Below the pieces are notes generated by a model that worked only from the letters and a program-made list of their open reading frames with translations, ran no database searches and had not been told where the DNA came from. 64,000 bases of DNA, from NCBI GenBank assembly GCA_009746045.1, contig RPFO01000127.1, positions 958,050 to 1,022,049 on the forward strand. Direction: 5' to 3'. Made by a program: the position numbers and the translations under genes. Every line of letters starts with the position of its first letter. The stretch's first letter is position 1. This document shows positions 54,784-64,000 of the stretch, piece by piece. The DNA comes from Mesostigma viride (taxonomy: Eukaryota > Streptophyta > Mesostigmatophyceae > Mesostigmatales > Mesostigmataceae).

Positions 54784-54991
54784 GAAATGAGACGAATAAC
54801 TTGAACTACTTAAAAAATCTATTCTAGATTCGGCCCATCCGGCCCCCTGTCAGCCCGCATTCGGCCCTAGTTTACTCAATCAGATATAGGGTACAGACAT
54901 GCGCCGTGTCAGGCCTGTACTACGTACTTAATTAACTCGTCAAAGCGTGTCCTTCTGGCCCATTTGCCATGGCCACATCATTATTATTATC

Positions 54992-55867
54992 TCATAATGC
55001 TTTTGTGGCTGTGATATATTGCCCTTGCAGATTCACTGTCTTTCCCATGAACGGCACCGGCTTCTCTTCGATCATGTCCCACGTGACCGTTGCAAAGCCT
55101 GCCGAGGTCAGCAGGTCCACCACCTCCTCGGGTGTGTAGGCAGTGAAGCCGACCTCTTTCGTGAAATTCATGGCCTGCAAGATGTGTTTGGGACGGATGC
55201 CCAGCACCAGCTGCCCCCCTGGCTTCAGGGCGTCTCGCAGGGTGATCGCATTCTGCAGGGGCCGTGGCCAGAAGTACAGCGTGTTGCACGAGACGCACGC
55301 ATCGAAGTCCCCTCGCGGCAATACCGCGCGATCCAGATCCGCTTCGAAAAATTTGGCCTTCCCTTGTTCGATCAATTCACGGTTATTCTTGGCAGCCAAT
55401 TCAACCATTTCAGCAGAGTAGTCCACCCCATAATAGTATTTCAAACTAGGGTAGGAATCAAAGACAGCCTTGACAAAGGAGCCATTAGCGAAACCAACTT
55501 CCAGCAGCCTGGACGTGGGGGCTTGCCCTGACGTCATCGCCCGGCGATACGCTTCCATCGCCAGAGGAGCGTTCGCTCTCTCCATCGTAGTGGCAATATC
55601 CACCGCGTACGCTCCATTTGGCTTCCGCAACTGCTCCGCGATGAACTCAAGGGGAGGAGGCTGACCAGAGCTCGATTGTGATCTCGTTATCTGCACTACC
55701 GCAGCCTGCTTTCTGACGACGCTCCTCCGTGGGCTCTTCAGTTCGGTAACCGCAGTCGATGGGACGAACGTGCTGCGCATTTCTGAACGTTGCGTGTACC
55801 GTGCTGGACGAGGGCAGTACCCCCTCAAGGACAGAAGGGCATGGCATGCTCGGAGCATGGAGGCCAT
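54992..55867 (-). CDS. Class I SAM-dependent methyltransferase, probably organelle-targeted
   Basis: The product is predicted to transfer a methyl group from S-adenosylmethionine to an unknown small molecule. It has about 291 residues in a single open frame without introns. The Rossmann SAM-binding motif I reads LLEVGFANGSF, followed by GVDYSAEMVELAAK (acidic motif II region), then FDACVSCNTLYFWPRPLQNA and LRDALKPGGQLVLGIRP (post-I and motif III). The N-terminal 80 or so residues are Ser/Arg/Ala-rich with few acids, like a plastid or mitochondrial transit peptide. The start ATG at 55865-55867 is the first ATG in the frame; a second follows three codons later. The NTLYFW and LKPGGxLVLGxRP pattern is common in bacterial Methyltransf_11/25 proteins. 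LINE pseudogenes lie upstream of its 3' end. Confidence 0.88.
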   Translation of the reverse strand: MASMLRACHALLSLRGYCPRPARYTQRSEMRSTFVPSTAVTELKSPRRSVVRKQAAVVQITRSQSSSGQPPPLEFIAEQLRKPNGAYAVDIATTMERANAPLAMEAYRRAMTSGQAPTSRLLEVGFANGSFVKAVFDSYPSLKYYYGVDYSAEMVELAAKNNRELIEQGKAKFFEADLDRAVLPRGDFDACVSCNTLYFWPRPLQNAITLRDALKPGGQLVLGIRPKHILQAMNFTKEVGFTAYTPEEVVDLLTSAGFATVTWDMIEEKPVPFMGKTVNLQGQYITATKAL

Positions 55868-56978
55868 ACTCGTGCATGCGAGTCCGTACTCCAATTAACA
55901 GCCAGCTAGCTCATGAAGATTAACGGCAAACGAAAAAGTCGTTAACCAAACGACCAAATGTTTAGCCAGGTCGTTAATACGAAATCCCCCTTTCAAACAA
56001 CGTCTCTTGTCACCCAGACACCCCACTCTGGTAAATGGTGGTCAGGTCAAATGGCTTTTTTAGTTGCTACCGAGGAAAATTGCCAATTAATTGCAGTCAT
56101 TTGCGGGGCCTCACCCCTGTTTACCTCGTTCTCTACAGTAGCAAGATCTCCTGGTTTTCCTGGCAAGATCTCCTCGTTCGCGCCATCAGCTTCGTCCTGT
56201 ACGTTGTGCGTGGGTATGACACCGTGCAACACCGTGAGTCCGTAAAAGACCCTGGACAGACCCTTGATTATTACGATTACATAAAAAGTACTGTAAGGAC
56301 TCTGTACTGTACTGTACTGTACTGTACTGTACTGTACTGTAATATATCCGGCCCTCGGCCACTATACAGTAGATTTTTTTTCGGGGAAATGGGTATATTT
56401 TATTAGCCAATTTTATTAGCCACTATACAGTAGATTCTCTGCTGCCCATGTGCGGCGTGGGACACAACAACAACAACAACAACAAGTTCAACTGTACTGT
56501 ATAAGGAGTGCCAGTTCGCGCCACTTCCACGCCGCGCCACGCCGCGCCATGCCACGTGTAGCGCGCCATGCATTGCCTGGCCGAGGGGGACACGACGAGC
56601 GACACACGAGCGAAGCTAATAAATGGGGTGCACAGTAAGGAGAATGGACCCCAATGCGGTTGCACACGTGCTGCCGGAGTAGACCACAGCCCGCTTTGGC
56701 TTCAGTGATGGTTAAGGATTATGTTTCCAGCTGGAAATTGATTTTGCGCGTTGATAGCGAATCACTTACGTTCGAGAGTCCGAAAGGCTTTGCGCGATTC
56801 ACGCGACCCTTGTCTCCAGGTGTGACGAAAGGAGACTGCTGAGTAGCACAGCACCCCCATTTGTGGCGTAGCGGAAGCACGTTCTGCGGTGAAGACGGCA
56901 CTATGCGGCGGTGAAGCTGCTGCTACATTGCAACGATTGGGGTAGAAAACGCCGATACTCGAAGCATTGGCCATTTGA
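55868..56978 (+). other. Intergenic between divergently oriented genes
   Basis: It should hold the methyltransferase promoter (minus) and the upstream region of the 56979 ORF (plus). Seen: TACTG pentamers (56301-56341), a repeated CACTATACAGTAGATT (56359 and 56419), and CAA repeats (56466-56484). No core promoter element is convincing. Confidence 0.55.
56301..56341 (+). repeat. (TACTG)n microsatellite
   Basis: Eight near-perfect copies of the pentamer TACTG. Confidence 0.95.
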
Positions 56979-58277
56979 ATGAACCACCGCATTCCCAACG
57001 AAGATGGCCATGCTGGTGGTGACAACGGCGCGGACCCGGCCCGGCAACAGGAAGTGCGGCCGCAGGTTGAGGAGCGGATTCCTCAGCTCCGGAACCAGCC
57101 GATGACGAATCGCCGGTGGCAACAAGTAGCGACCGAAAATGCTCGTAACCGCGGGGTCGCCGCGCTGATGGTGGCCCGGCAGATTCCTCAGCTCCGGAAC
57201 CAGCCGATGACGAATCGCCGGTGGCAACAAGTAGCGACCGAAGTTGCTCGTAACCGCGGGGTCGCCACGCTGATGCCGGCCAGGCAGATTCCTCAGCTCC
57301 GGAACCAGCCGATGACGAATCGCCGGTGGCAGCAAGTTGCGACTGCAGTTGCTCTTAACCACGGGCCCGCCGCGCTGATGCTGGCCAGGCCGGGGCCGCC
57401 CGACCCGCCACCAGACGAAGACCCCGGCTGGCGGTGGCCAGTGGCCGACCAGGCGCCGCTGGGGGCCCCCTCGTTCCCGCCTGACGCGGGCGACATGGGA
57501 AACGGGCCGCAGCAGCAAACCGCTTGCGCGCCCAACCTGGCCGTGTCCCCAGGCTGTAGGGGCGGCACGCACACCGCCCGGGCGCTCGCCCTGGTGTCTG
57601 CCCTCGTGCCTGCCCAGGTGACCGAGCCGCAGGGCAAAGCATCCGAGGATGCCGCCCTGGCTGACAAGGTGGAGCGCGTGATCGCCGCAGACGGGGAGCT
57701 GCGCAGCACGAAAACGGGAGGCAAGCGGGGGCGGGGCGACCTCCCGCCGGCAGCTGACCCCCTGCTGGCATCCGGCGCGCCCAACCCCAAGAGGGCGAGC
57801 CTCTCGGGTGACGTGACGCCCCTGGCCCCTCCCTCGTCCCCATGTGATGAGGATGACATGGCAAACTGGCAGCAGCAGAACACGACCATCACCCCAAGCA
57901 ACCAGTCGGCCCGGAGCTTGGGGTTCATCGGCGAGGCGAGTGCGTACGTCAGCTCCTCAATTGACAAAATTTGGCAGCTCCAGCCTCCTGCTGTCAACAG
58001 GTCAAACAATGGCCTGCGAGGCAGTTACGGGTGGCGGCACGGGAACGCTTCGCCGCCCAGGTCGATGGCCGGAGGCATGATTAAAATTAAAGAAACTACA
58101 TATAATAATTTAACACAGAAATATATAATCCTTGATATAATAGATAAAGAGATAGATAAATTTAAATGTATCGATATAGATAAACATGAAGATAAATATA
58201 TTGATATTGATACGGATCAAGATCCATACATTGATATAGATAAAGATAAAGATACGGATGGTCAAGACTTGACATAG
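56979..58277 (+). CDS. Hypothetical protein with three 35-residue tandem repeats
   Basis: This is a 432-codon frame from a real ATG. Residues 34-138 or so are three copies of a 35-residue unit (QIPQLRNQPMTNRRWQQVAT plus a 15-residue variable end), period 105 bp (57078, 57183, 57288). A GC-rich, Pro/Ala/Gly-rich region follows to about residue 365. From about 58075 the composition turns sharply AT-rich and the frame runs into Asp/Ile/Lys repeats made by GATATAGATAAA-like simple sequence. The natural end may lie before this or be spliced away. I do not recognise a domain. It could be a host gene or the first ORF of a retroelement. Confidence 0.5.
   Translation: MNHRIPNEDGHAGGDNGADPARQQEVRPQVEERIPQLRNQPMTNRRWQQVATENARNRGVAALMVARQIPQLRNQPMTNRRWQQVATEVARNRGVATLMPARQIPQLRNQPMTNRRWQQVATAVALNHGPAALMLARPGPPDPPPDEDPGWRWPVADQAPLGAPSFPPDAGDMGNGPQQQTACAPNLAVSPGCRGGTHTARALALVSALVPAQVTEPQGKASEDAALADKVERVIAADGELRSTKTGGKRGRGDLPPAADPLLASGAPNPKRASLSGDVTPLAPPSSPCDEDDMANWQQQNTTITPSNQSARSLGFIGEASAYVSSSIDKIWQLQPPAVNRSNNGLRGSYGWRHGNASPPRSMAGGMIKIKETTYNNLTQKYIILDIIDKEIDKFKCIDIDKHEDKYIDIDTDQDPYIDIDKDKDTDGQDLT
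57078..57395 (+). repeat. 105-bp coding tandem repeat, three copies
   Basis: ATTCCTCAGCTCCGGAACCA begins each copy. The copies differ by a few substitutions, mostly outside the QLRNQPMTNRRWQQVAT block. Confidence 0.93.
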
Positions 58278-58329
58278 AAATAAATTCTATGAAAAATATC
58301 TGTTATTCTTATTCTAATGCTTGTTCTAG

Positions 58330-58795
58330 TTATAGATCTATATAGATATAGATATCGATATATCGATATCGATATCGATATCGAATTCTAATTCTAATTC
58401 TAATTCTAATTCTAATTCTAATTCTAATTCTAATTCTAATTCTAATTCTAATTCTAATTCTAATTCTCATTCTAATTCTAATTCTAATTCTAATTCTAAT
58501 TCTAATTCTAATTCTAATTCTAATTCTAATTCTAATTCTAATTCTAATTCTAATTCTAATTCTAATTCTAATTCTAATTCTAATTCTAGTTCTAGTTCTG
58601 ATTCTGATTCTGATTCTGATTCTGATTCTGATTCTGATTCTGATTCTGATTCTGATTCTGATTCTGATTCTGATTCTGATTCTGATTCTGATTCTGATTC
58701 TGATTCTGATTCTGATTCTGATTCTGATTCTGATTCTGATTCTGATTCTGATTCTGATTCTGATTCTGATTCTGATTCTGATTCTGATTATAATT
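58330..58795 (+). repeat. Hexanucleotide microsatellite, TAATTC block then TGATTC block
   Basis: After GATATC-rich simple sequence (58336-58385), about 35 units of TAATTC run to about 58585, with one TCATTC unit at 58467. Two or three TAGTTC units follow, then about 30 units of TGATTC to about 58785. The minus strand reads Arg-Ile repeats, an artefact. Confidence 0.95.
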
Positions 58796-58956
58796 CTAGT
58801 CCCAGATGCCTCTGTGTTGGTCGCAATTGTGTCATGACCATGCGCGCCGCCTGATCGAGGAAGTGGGCCGCCTGGCCCCTGGCCTCTTACCATTGCTCAT
58901 GTTGATCTTCGTGGATTACACCAAGGCATTCGATATACGGTTATCTGGGACGCCCT

Positions 58957-59048
58957 ATGGGTGGTCCTCCACCTGAGGACTTATGCTCACGTGACGCAGT
59001 CACGTGTCTATTAATTAATTAATTAATAAATGGGTGGTCCTCCACCTG
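58957..59048 (+). mobile_element. 54-bp LINE A 3'-end insertion with 19-bp TSD
   Basis: ATGGGTGGTCCTCCACCTG at 58957-58975 is repeated exactly at 59030-59048. The insert is only AGGACTTATGCT, the palindrome CACGTGACGCAGTCACGTG, TCTA and a (TTAAT)n tail, identical to the end of the LINE at 46410. Removing it restores continuity of the LINE B host sequence. Confidence 0.95.
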
Positions 59049-59481
59049 TTCCTTGTCCCACGATCGTACATTGCATGTTGAGATCATCCGCCAGTTCTAT
59101 GAAGGGTCCCAAGCCCAGGTCTGTACCGTTGACGGCGTCACTCTGGCGTACGTTCCTCCTGCACACAGGGGTGTGCATGGCAGGGCTGTGTGCTCTCCCC
59201 ATATCTATTCATCATTATGGTGGACTACATTATGAGACGTGCATGCACAAGCCCGCTTTGCCCGGGTGATCGAAGGGGCGCCCACCGGGGATCGAGATCA
59301 CGGAGTACGCCAGCTACGGTGGGGTTGACCCGCCCTACCGACTGAGCGATCTGATCTACGCTGATGACACGACGCTAGCTCGTGGATCTGACGGACCCCG
59401 GAGTCCGCCCAACTCTGGCTAGATAGCTTGTCACGGGAAGCGCGGGCGGTGGGGCTTATGATCAGCAAGAAAACGGAGGTC

Positions 59482-59684
59482 ATGGCCATCAGCTCTGAGA
59501 CATCGTGGTGGTGCAGGTGCCCCTGGTGCACCCGTAGAGCAAGTGTCGTTTACATTCCCACCCTTGCAGGAAGTAGCCTAGAATCCATCCAGCCTAGAAG
59601 CCATAAGCGCCTTCTCCAGGATATGTGCTACATATACTCCCAACGGAGTTATGTTCCTAATTAATTAATTAATGGCCATCAGCT
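59482..59684 (+). mobile_element. Full-length SINE-like element (177 bp), copy 2
   Basis: ATGGCCATCAGCT at 59482-59494 is repeated at 59672-59684. The insert starts CTGAGACATCGTGGTGGTGC and ends CCCAACGGAGTTATGTTCCT plus a (TAAT)n tail. It aligns by eye along its full length with the minus-strand copy at 46636-46813. The interrupted host frame resumes as FSAG after the second duplication. Confidence 0.93.
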
Positions 59685-60102
59685 TCTCCGCTGGGACCCA
59701 CCCTCCTCCTGCATGCTGGACGGCAGCCCCGTCCCCCCGGCCGCGACTCGCTTCAAGCTCCTTGGCAGCTGGCTCCGGGCCCTCCACGGCCGACGACATC
59801 AACACCCGCGTGCGCATTGGCCAGGCCTGGGCGGCCCTCCGCCGCCTCGACAGGTTCTGGACATGTCGCTACCTGAGCGAGCGGCGCAAGCGCATTCTGT
59901 TCAAGGCGCCCCTGTCCTCAGCATCCTCGATCCTTTACGGCTGCGAGGCATGGCCGACCCTGGACCAGGTGCTGAGCGAGCAGCTTGACGGCGCACTGTC
60001 ACTTGAATGCTCCGTCACATATCCTCGGCGTCCGCTACCAAGTCTGAGCGCCGCACCGGGCCGAGCCGAGCTCTACTGCGAGCTCACTCTTGTCACCCAT
60101 TA

Positions 60103-60261
60103 ACCCGGTTAATTAAGTAGACTCGTGCTCCCGTAATTGGGGAGCTAGTCACGGAGCATTAACCCGGATGGATGTATATATGGATGGGTACACGCAATCC
60201 TACCGGTCTAAGCTATAGATCTACAAAAACAGTTGTACTCTATACCTACTATGGTGCTCGC
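60103..60261 (-). mobile_element. Short retroposon family D, copy 2
   Basis: Interrupts the LINE B frame between THT (CACCCAT) and IRQRRL. It shares CTCGTGCTCCCG, ACCCGGATGGATG, CAATCCTACCGGTCT and AGCTATAGATCTACAAAA with 47625-47740. The duplication is short or imperfect (CCCAT on both sides). It is minus-oriented with a TTAATTAA tail at the left. Confidence 0.75.
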
Positions 60262-60340
60262 CCATACCATCCGACAACGCCGCCTCCTCTTTAATTGCCG
60301 GCCATCTCAGTGCCCGCACAGACCAGGTGAATACTGACGC

Positions 60341-63300
60341 TCTGTCTTCGCACTTGACATGGCCGACGGCGGAGCTCAGATCTTTTGCGTCTTAGCCCAA
60401 AATTCAGTCACACAACGGTCTGAAAGTGCCAAAAAACACCCATCTTACTCCTCCTAGCTGCACTAATATTCGGATGATGGTCAAACTTGGTGGCTGGCTT
60501 CTCCATGGTACCCAGATTTACTGTGCCAAGTCACACCTTGGTTGGCCACTTGGTGCTCACAGAATGGTGACGTCCAAAAGCATAAAAAACGCCGAAATTG
60601 CCAGTTTTATTCATAATTAATTCCACAAACAACACAATTAATGTCGTTTTGACCTGGAAATGGGCAGACACATTAAATATAACATATGCAGCTCAAGTAC
60701 TAAGTTGCACCCGAAATAGAGATGGGATGGCCAGAAATTATGCTGTCAACCGTCACAAATACGGTCATTTGGAGCATTTTATGGATCATTAAATGCACCC
60801 AACAGTGCAAATGAGCTCAGATTAAGCTGGAAGTAAGCAAACACTTTACTTGCAACATCTGCAGGCTGGCTGCAAAGTTGCACCTTGATTGAACACCAAC
60901 TAGTTACATGATTCTGCTGTCACGCGTCACTCTCGCGCAAAATTTGGATATATAATGCACCACAGGTAGCGCAAATGAGTTCAGACAGAGCTGAAATTTT
61001 TAATGCAATTTAAATAGAGCATGCTGAACATGATTGCCAAGTATTACCTCAGTCACACCACAGATGACGATGTGTCACAGTGACACGTGACAGCAGCCAA
61101 CATCATATAATATTTCCTTACAAGTTCACACCCCATAACAGTACGAGCTGAGGTAAGGTTGAACTCCAACTTGGTTATCTCCACCCATACATGTGGCATG
61201 CACTTCATCATGGAAATACATGAACAGTTGTCTCTTTGATACATCAATAGTATTAACTACCAACATTCCAATGGTGGGGCGTGTTGAGAGAGAGCAACTA
61301 GTTGGCAAGTCAAATAGTGGTTCGAAGCAAACATGGCTGCACACTACATTTGCTTGCAGTTGCTATCTAACATCTCTAGCACATTAACTAGCCAGCTAGC
61401 TCGCATGCCAAACAATCTTCTAAAGGTGCATGGGCATTTTTTTATGTGTTGTTCATCGTGCACCCTGGACTACCAATCCTAGTGAAGCATGGGCTATGCA
61501 CGGCAGATGGAGGATGTGGCCATGGGCATGCCATGAGCAGATGCCAGCGAAGGTGCTGGCAGCAGGCAGGTCAGGCAGCAGTAGTGGGATCTAGTGATGC
61601 AGAAGAGAGTGGCACATGTGGTAGAAAGTAATGCAGATGGCAGTAGTATGGCCAGTGGCACGAGGCAGCGATCATGAAGGCTATCGTTATGCAGATAGAC
61701 GTTATGGTCTAGCCTTGAGGTTATGTTGCTACTGCTGCATGATGGAAGGGAAATTTATGTGGCAGGTGGCACGGTACAGCCAACAGTGGTGTAGTGTGCA
61801 AACCAACTCATTGGGGTGGGCTTGTGGTGAAAGCTCTCCATTCAGATTTCCGTGGCAACACACCAGGTCATGATATTCTGTGGTGCTGGCAAGTGGTAGT
61901 GACAGATTGATCATGCCAGTGATTGATAGCAATGGTGAGCAGTAGGGTGCCTTCTTTGATACTACTGGCATTATCTGTTGTGCCAGGTGCCAGCTATGTC
62001 AGCTGCCGATGCTGCTAAATGTGGCCCCAGTTTCTGGTGCTACGATAGAAGAGATGAAGAGGGCCGGCAGGAACTTGTGGCTGCAATCACGATCAAGGCT
62101 GCGATGGGCGAAGTCAATATGGCAGATTGTGGCAGCAATGGTGCAGGGCCTGGCGTTATCGTTAATGGCAGATTCCATACTGAGTTGTAGGGACACTGCC
62201 AGCAGTTACACCAACAGGCGAGACTCATGGTGGTGGACGTTGCTCCTGGTGGGAGTCTATAATATCTGTCACATGGGTATGCGCACACGATGCACCTGGT
62301 GGTCCTCCATGCTAACGACAGGAATGTTGGTATTGCTATGCAATCGTGGCACTGCTAACAACGGCGTAACAGTGGTAGGTGTGTTGGGGTGGTGGGGAGT
62401 GATGTGGCAGTGGTGTGGCAGCAAGCACTTTGGTAATCGTTATTGTGATGTTGTTGTGAGCCCGTAGAAGGTGTCCTGGTGAGATTCATGCCTCTTACGC
62501 AATGCTGTAAGCCCATTGTGCACTCTGTTGTGCCCGCAACAATATTCATCATCATAGGCAGCAACCATATCAAAGACAAATCAGCCCCCTTCCATGTATA
62601 GTACTTAATTCTCAGCCTGCTTCAACATATCTGAATGTAACAAGGGCAATGAATCCTGGGTTTCCCAAGGCAGCAACAACATCTGCGCACTTCACATACC
62701 TGGGCTCCCCCCTGGTTTCTTCGTGCCTCCCAGCCCCAGATCAGAACACGCCGCCCATCATTGATAAACATGGTGCATTATAATCTGGCCAAGGAAAGAG
62801 GTTGAAATACTTACCAACAGGTCCGCTAAAGTGGAGCCCCAGCAGCGTGTTGTATGGCCTGTGAAAGCTGGATAAGCTCCAGGGTTGCACATCAACACAC
62901 CTATATGTGCTGACTGTTGAATACAGGACATGTACCTTCTGTTTGTTGCCTTCAGGCTCAGCTTTCCTACGCCATGAATTACACTTGGAAGAATGAACAG
63001 GCGCACATCACGCTGTTTGGGGAGGCTGGCCATGGCTTACGTCTCCCTCTCGAGCAGCGATGCTTGACGAGGCGTCCGGCGTAACATGAACGAGGCGCTT
63101 TCACGAGCCTCGGGGAAAGAGACAGGCAGAAAATCTGGAAGGGGAACGGGGCTGGCTTCACCCTACCTTGGATCCGGATGCCGAAAAAGCAGGTTCCACT
63201 GTACAGCGTCGACTCAACCAGCGCAATGCGTATTCATGCTTCATTTCGCAACGATCGCAGGCGATATTCAGTGATGAGCGCAGGTCTACACTACAGAGCC

Positions 63301-64000
63301 AGCAAAAAATCAGGCTGGGCTTCGCTCTAGAAGTTGTTGAAGCGCCCTGCGCAAATGGGATGACAAAAATGAAAGAAACGAGGGAGTGGCATATTTTTAC
63401 GTGCGTTGCCATGATCAGCCCCGCACGCACCCTCCCGGCAGTTCCAACTGCTGCGGCAACGAGGCATTTACAATGGCAGTCGTTTTAACAAAAAGTTTTT
63501 CGGTCAAAATTTTTTGAATTAGTCATAGAACCGTGCGAGCGGCTTACCTTGAACTACACTGTCGCCGTGTTCGATAAGTTTCCGGTGTGACTTTTTGGGG
63601 GTCCACTGCAAAATGCAGCGGACCTGACCCGACCTCGCGAAAATGCCCGCCCTTTTTCTGTTTTCCTGAAAAAATGGACCGATTTCTTTAGGATAAAAAA
63701 ATATCTACGTGAAGTAGATGAGTTATGAAGGCTCAAAATCAATTCGCTGTCCGTAATGTGTTCTCAGGACGGTCGCTAGGATTTTCACGGCCGCCATGGG
63801 TGCTGCGTGACTTTTTGCCTCGTCGTCACCTTCCCGCCTACCAGATTTTCGGGATCTCGCGCCAATTTGGTGACGGAGTAAGATGGTCGTTTTTGGCGGG
63901 GCTCGGACCGTTGTGCAGATCACTTGCATTCGATGCGCCTTTTTAAGACGCACTTGCTAGTATAATCGGTAACGACTGAAACGCAGCTAGCGGATGAAGT
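60341..64000 (+). other. No recognised genes
   Basis: All frames are shorter than about 155 codons and lack convincing domains. A 62-amino-acid frame and an overlapping one near 62.0-62.5 kb have low-complexity Gly/Cys content. AT content rises in 60.4-61.4 kb. I see no tRNA, rRNA or tandem array. Confidence 0.55.

Larger units (their letters stand above)
58840..60340 (+). pseudogene. LINE family B reverse transcriptase, hit by three later insertions
   Basis: The plus strand reads LIFVDYTKAFD (motif with catalytic Asp), VEIIRQFYEGSQAQVCTVDG, then HTGV and degenerate LSPYLF-like sequence. It continues with DDTTLARGS, LSREARAVGLMISKKTEVMA, FKLLGSWL, the YGCEAW box, and finally IRQRRL with a degenerate end. 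Frameshifts and three insertions (58976-59029, 59495-59671 and about 60103-60261) break it. It has more of the domain than the minus-strand copy at 53.9-54.8 kb. Confidence 0.9.

Noticed and set aside
58330-58893. Arg-Ile repeat protein on the minus strand
   Set aside because: Translation of the hexanucleotide microsatellite.
1-64000. tRNA genes
   Set aside because: No cloverleaf with both A and B boxes could be found by eye; a covariance-model scan would be decisive.

Overview
This is a nuclear window from a green-lineage (Viridiplantae) eukaryote, most likely a green alga. Four things point there: very GC-rich exons with GT-AG introns; a plant-like TFIIIC large subunit; a degenerate plant-type telomere tract (CCCTAAA units, 40344-40402); and an inserted piece of AT-rich mitochondrial DNA. 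The species cannot be named from the sequence.

Region 1 (about 0.6-42.4 kb, + strand) is essentially one gene. At least 15 exons spell the B-block-binding subunit of TFIIIC (GTF3C1 / tau138 family) in family order. An N-terminal winged helix is at 0.6-2.8 kb, a second winged helix is split across 5.5 and 16.8 kb, and a Myb-like segment is at 28.8 kb. The C-terminal winged-helix modules run from 34 kb to a stop codon at 42392. Almost every intron is in phase 0. Several introns are swollen with foreign or satellite DNA. A roughly 9.9-kb array of 38-bp units plus a 25-bp array lies in one intron. A roughly 7.6-kb array of 45-bp units lies in another. A mitochondrial insertion (atp9 plus the 5' end of the small rRNA) and an interstitial telomere tract lie in two more. 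The exons carry low-complexity inserts (NATTSV, GHGAK and GSGSG repeats).

Region 2 (about 42.4-54.8 kb and 58.8-60.4 kb) is a layered graveyard of non-LTR retrotransposons. One 5'-truncated LINE (43122-46410, 10-bp target-site duplication) is itself interrupted by a 2.15-kb element with terminal inverted repeats. A roughly 178-bp SINE-like element is present in two full-length copies with target-site duplications. Two copies of another retroposon each have perfect 10-bp duplications. Insertions as short as 39 and 54 bp consist only of a LINE 3' end that carries a perfect palindrome.

Region 3 (54.9-58.8 kb) has one intronless class I SAM-dependent methyltransferase gene (- strand), an uncharacterised ORF with three 35-residue repeats (+ strand), and a long hexanucleotide microsatellite that switches unit midway. 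I recognise nothing between 60.4 and 64.0 kb.

The very long open frames inside the satellites are products of the repeat units, not genes. Family comparisons are from memory of plant GTF3C1 and LINE proteins; no alignment was computed.
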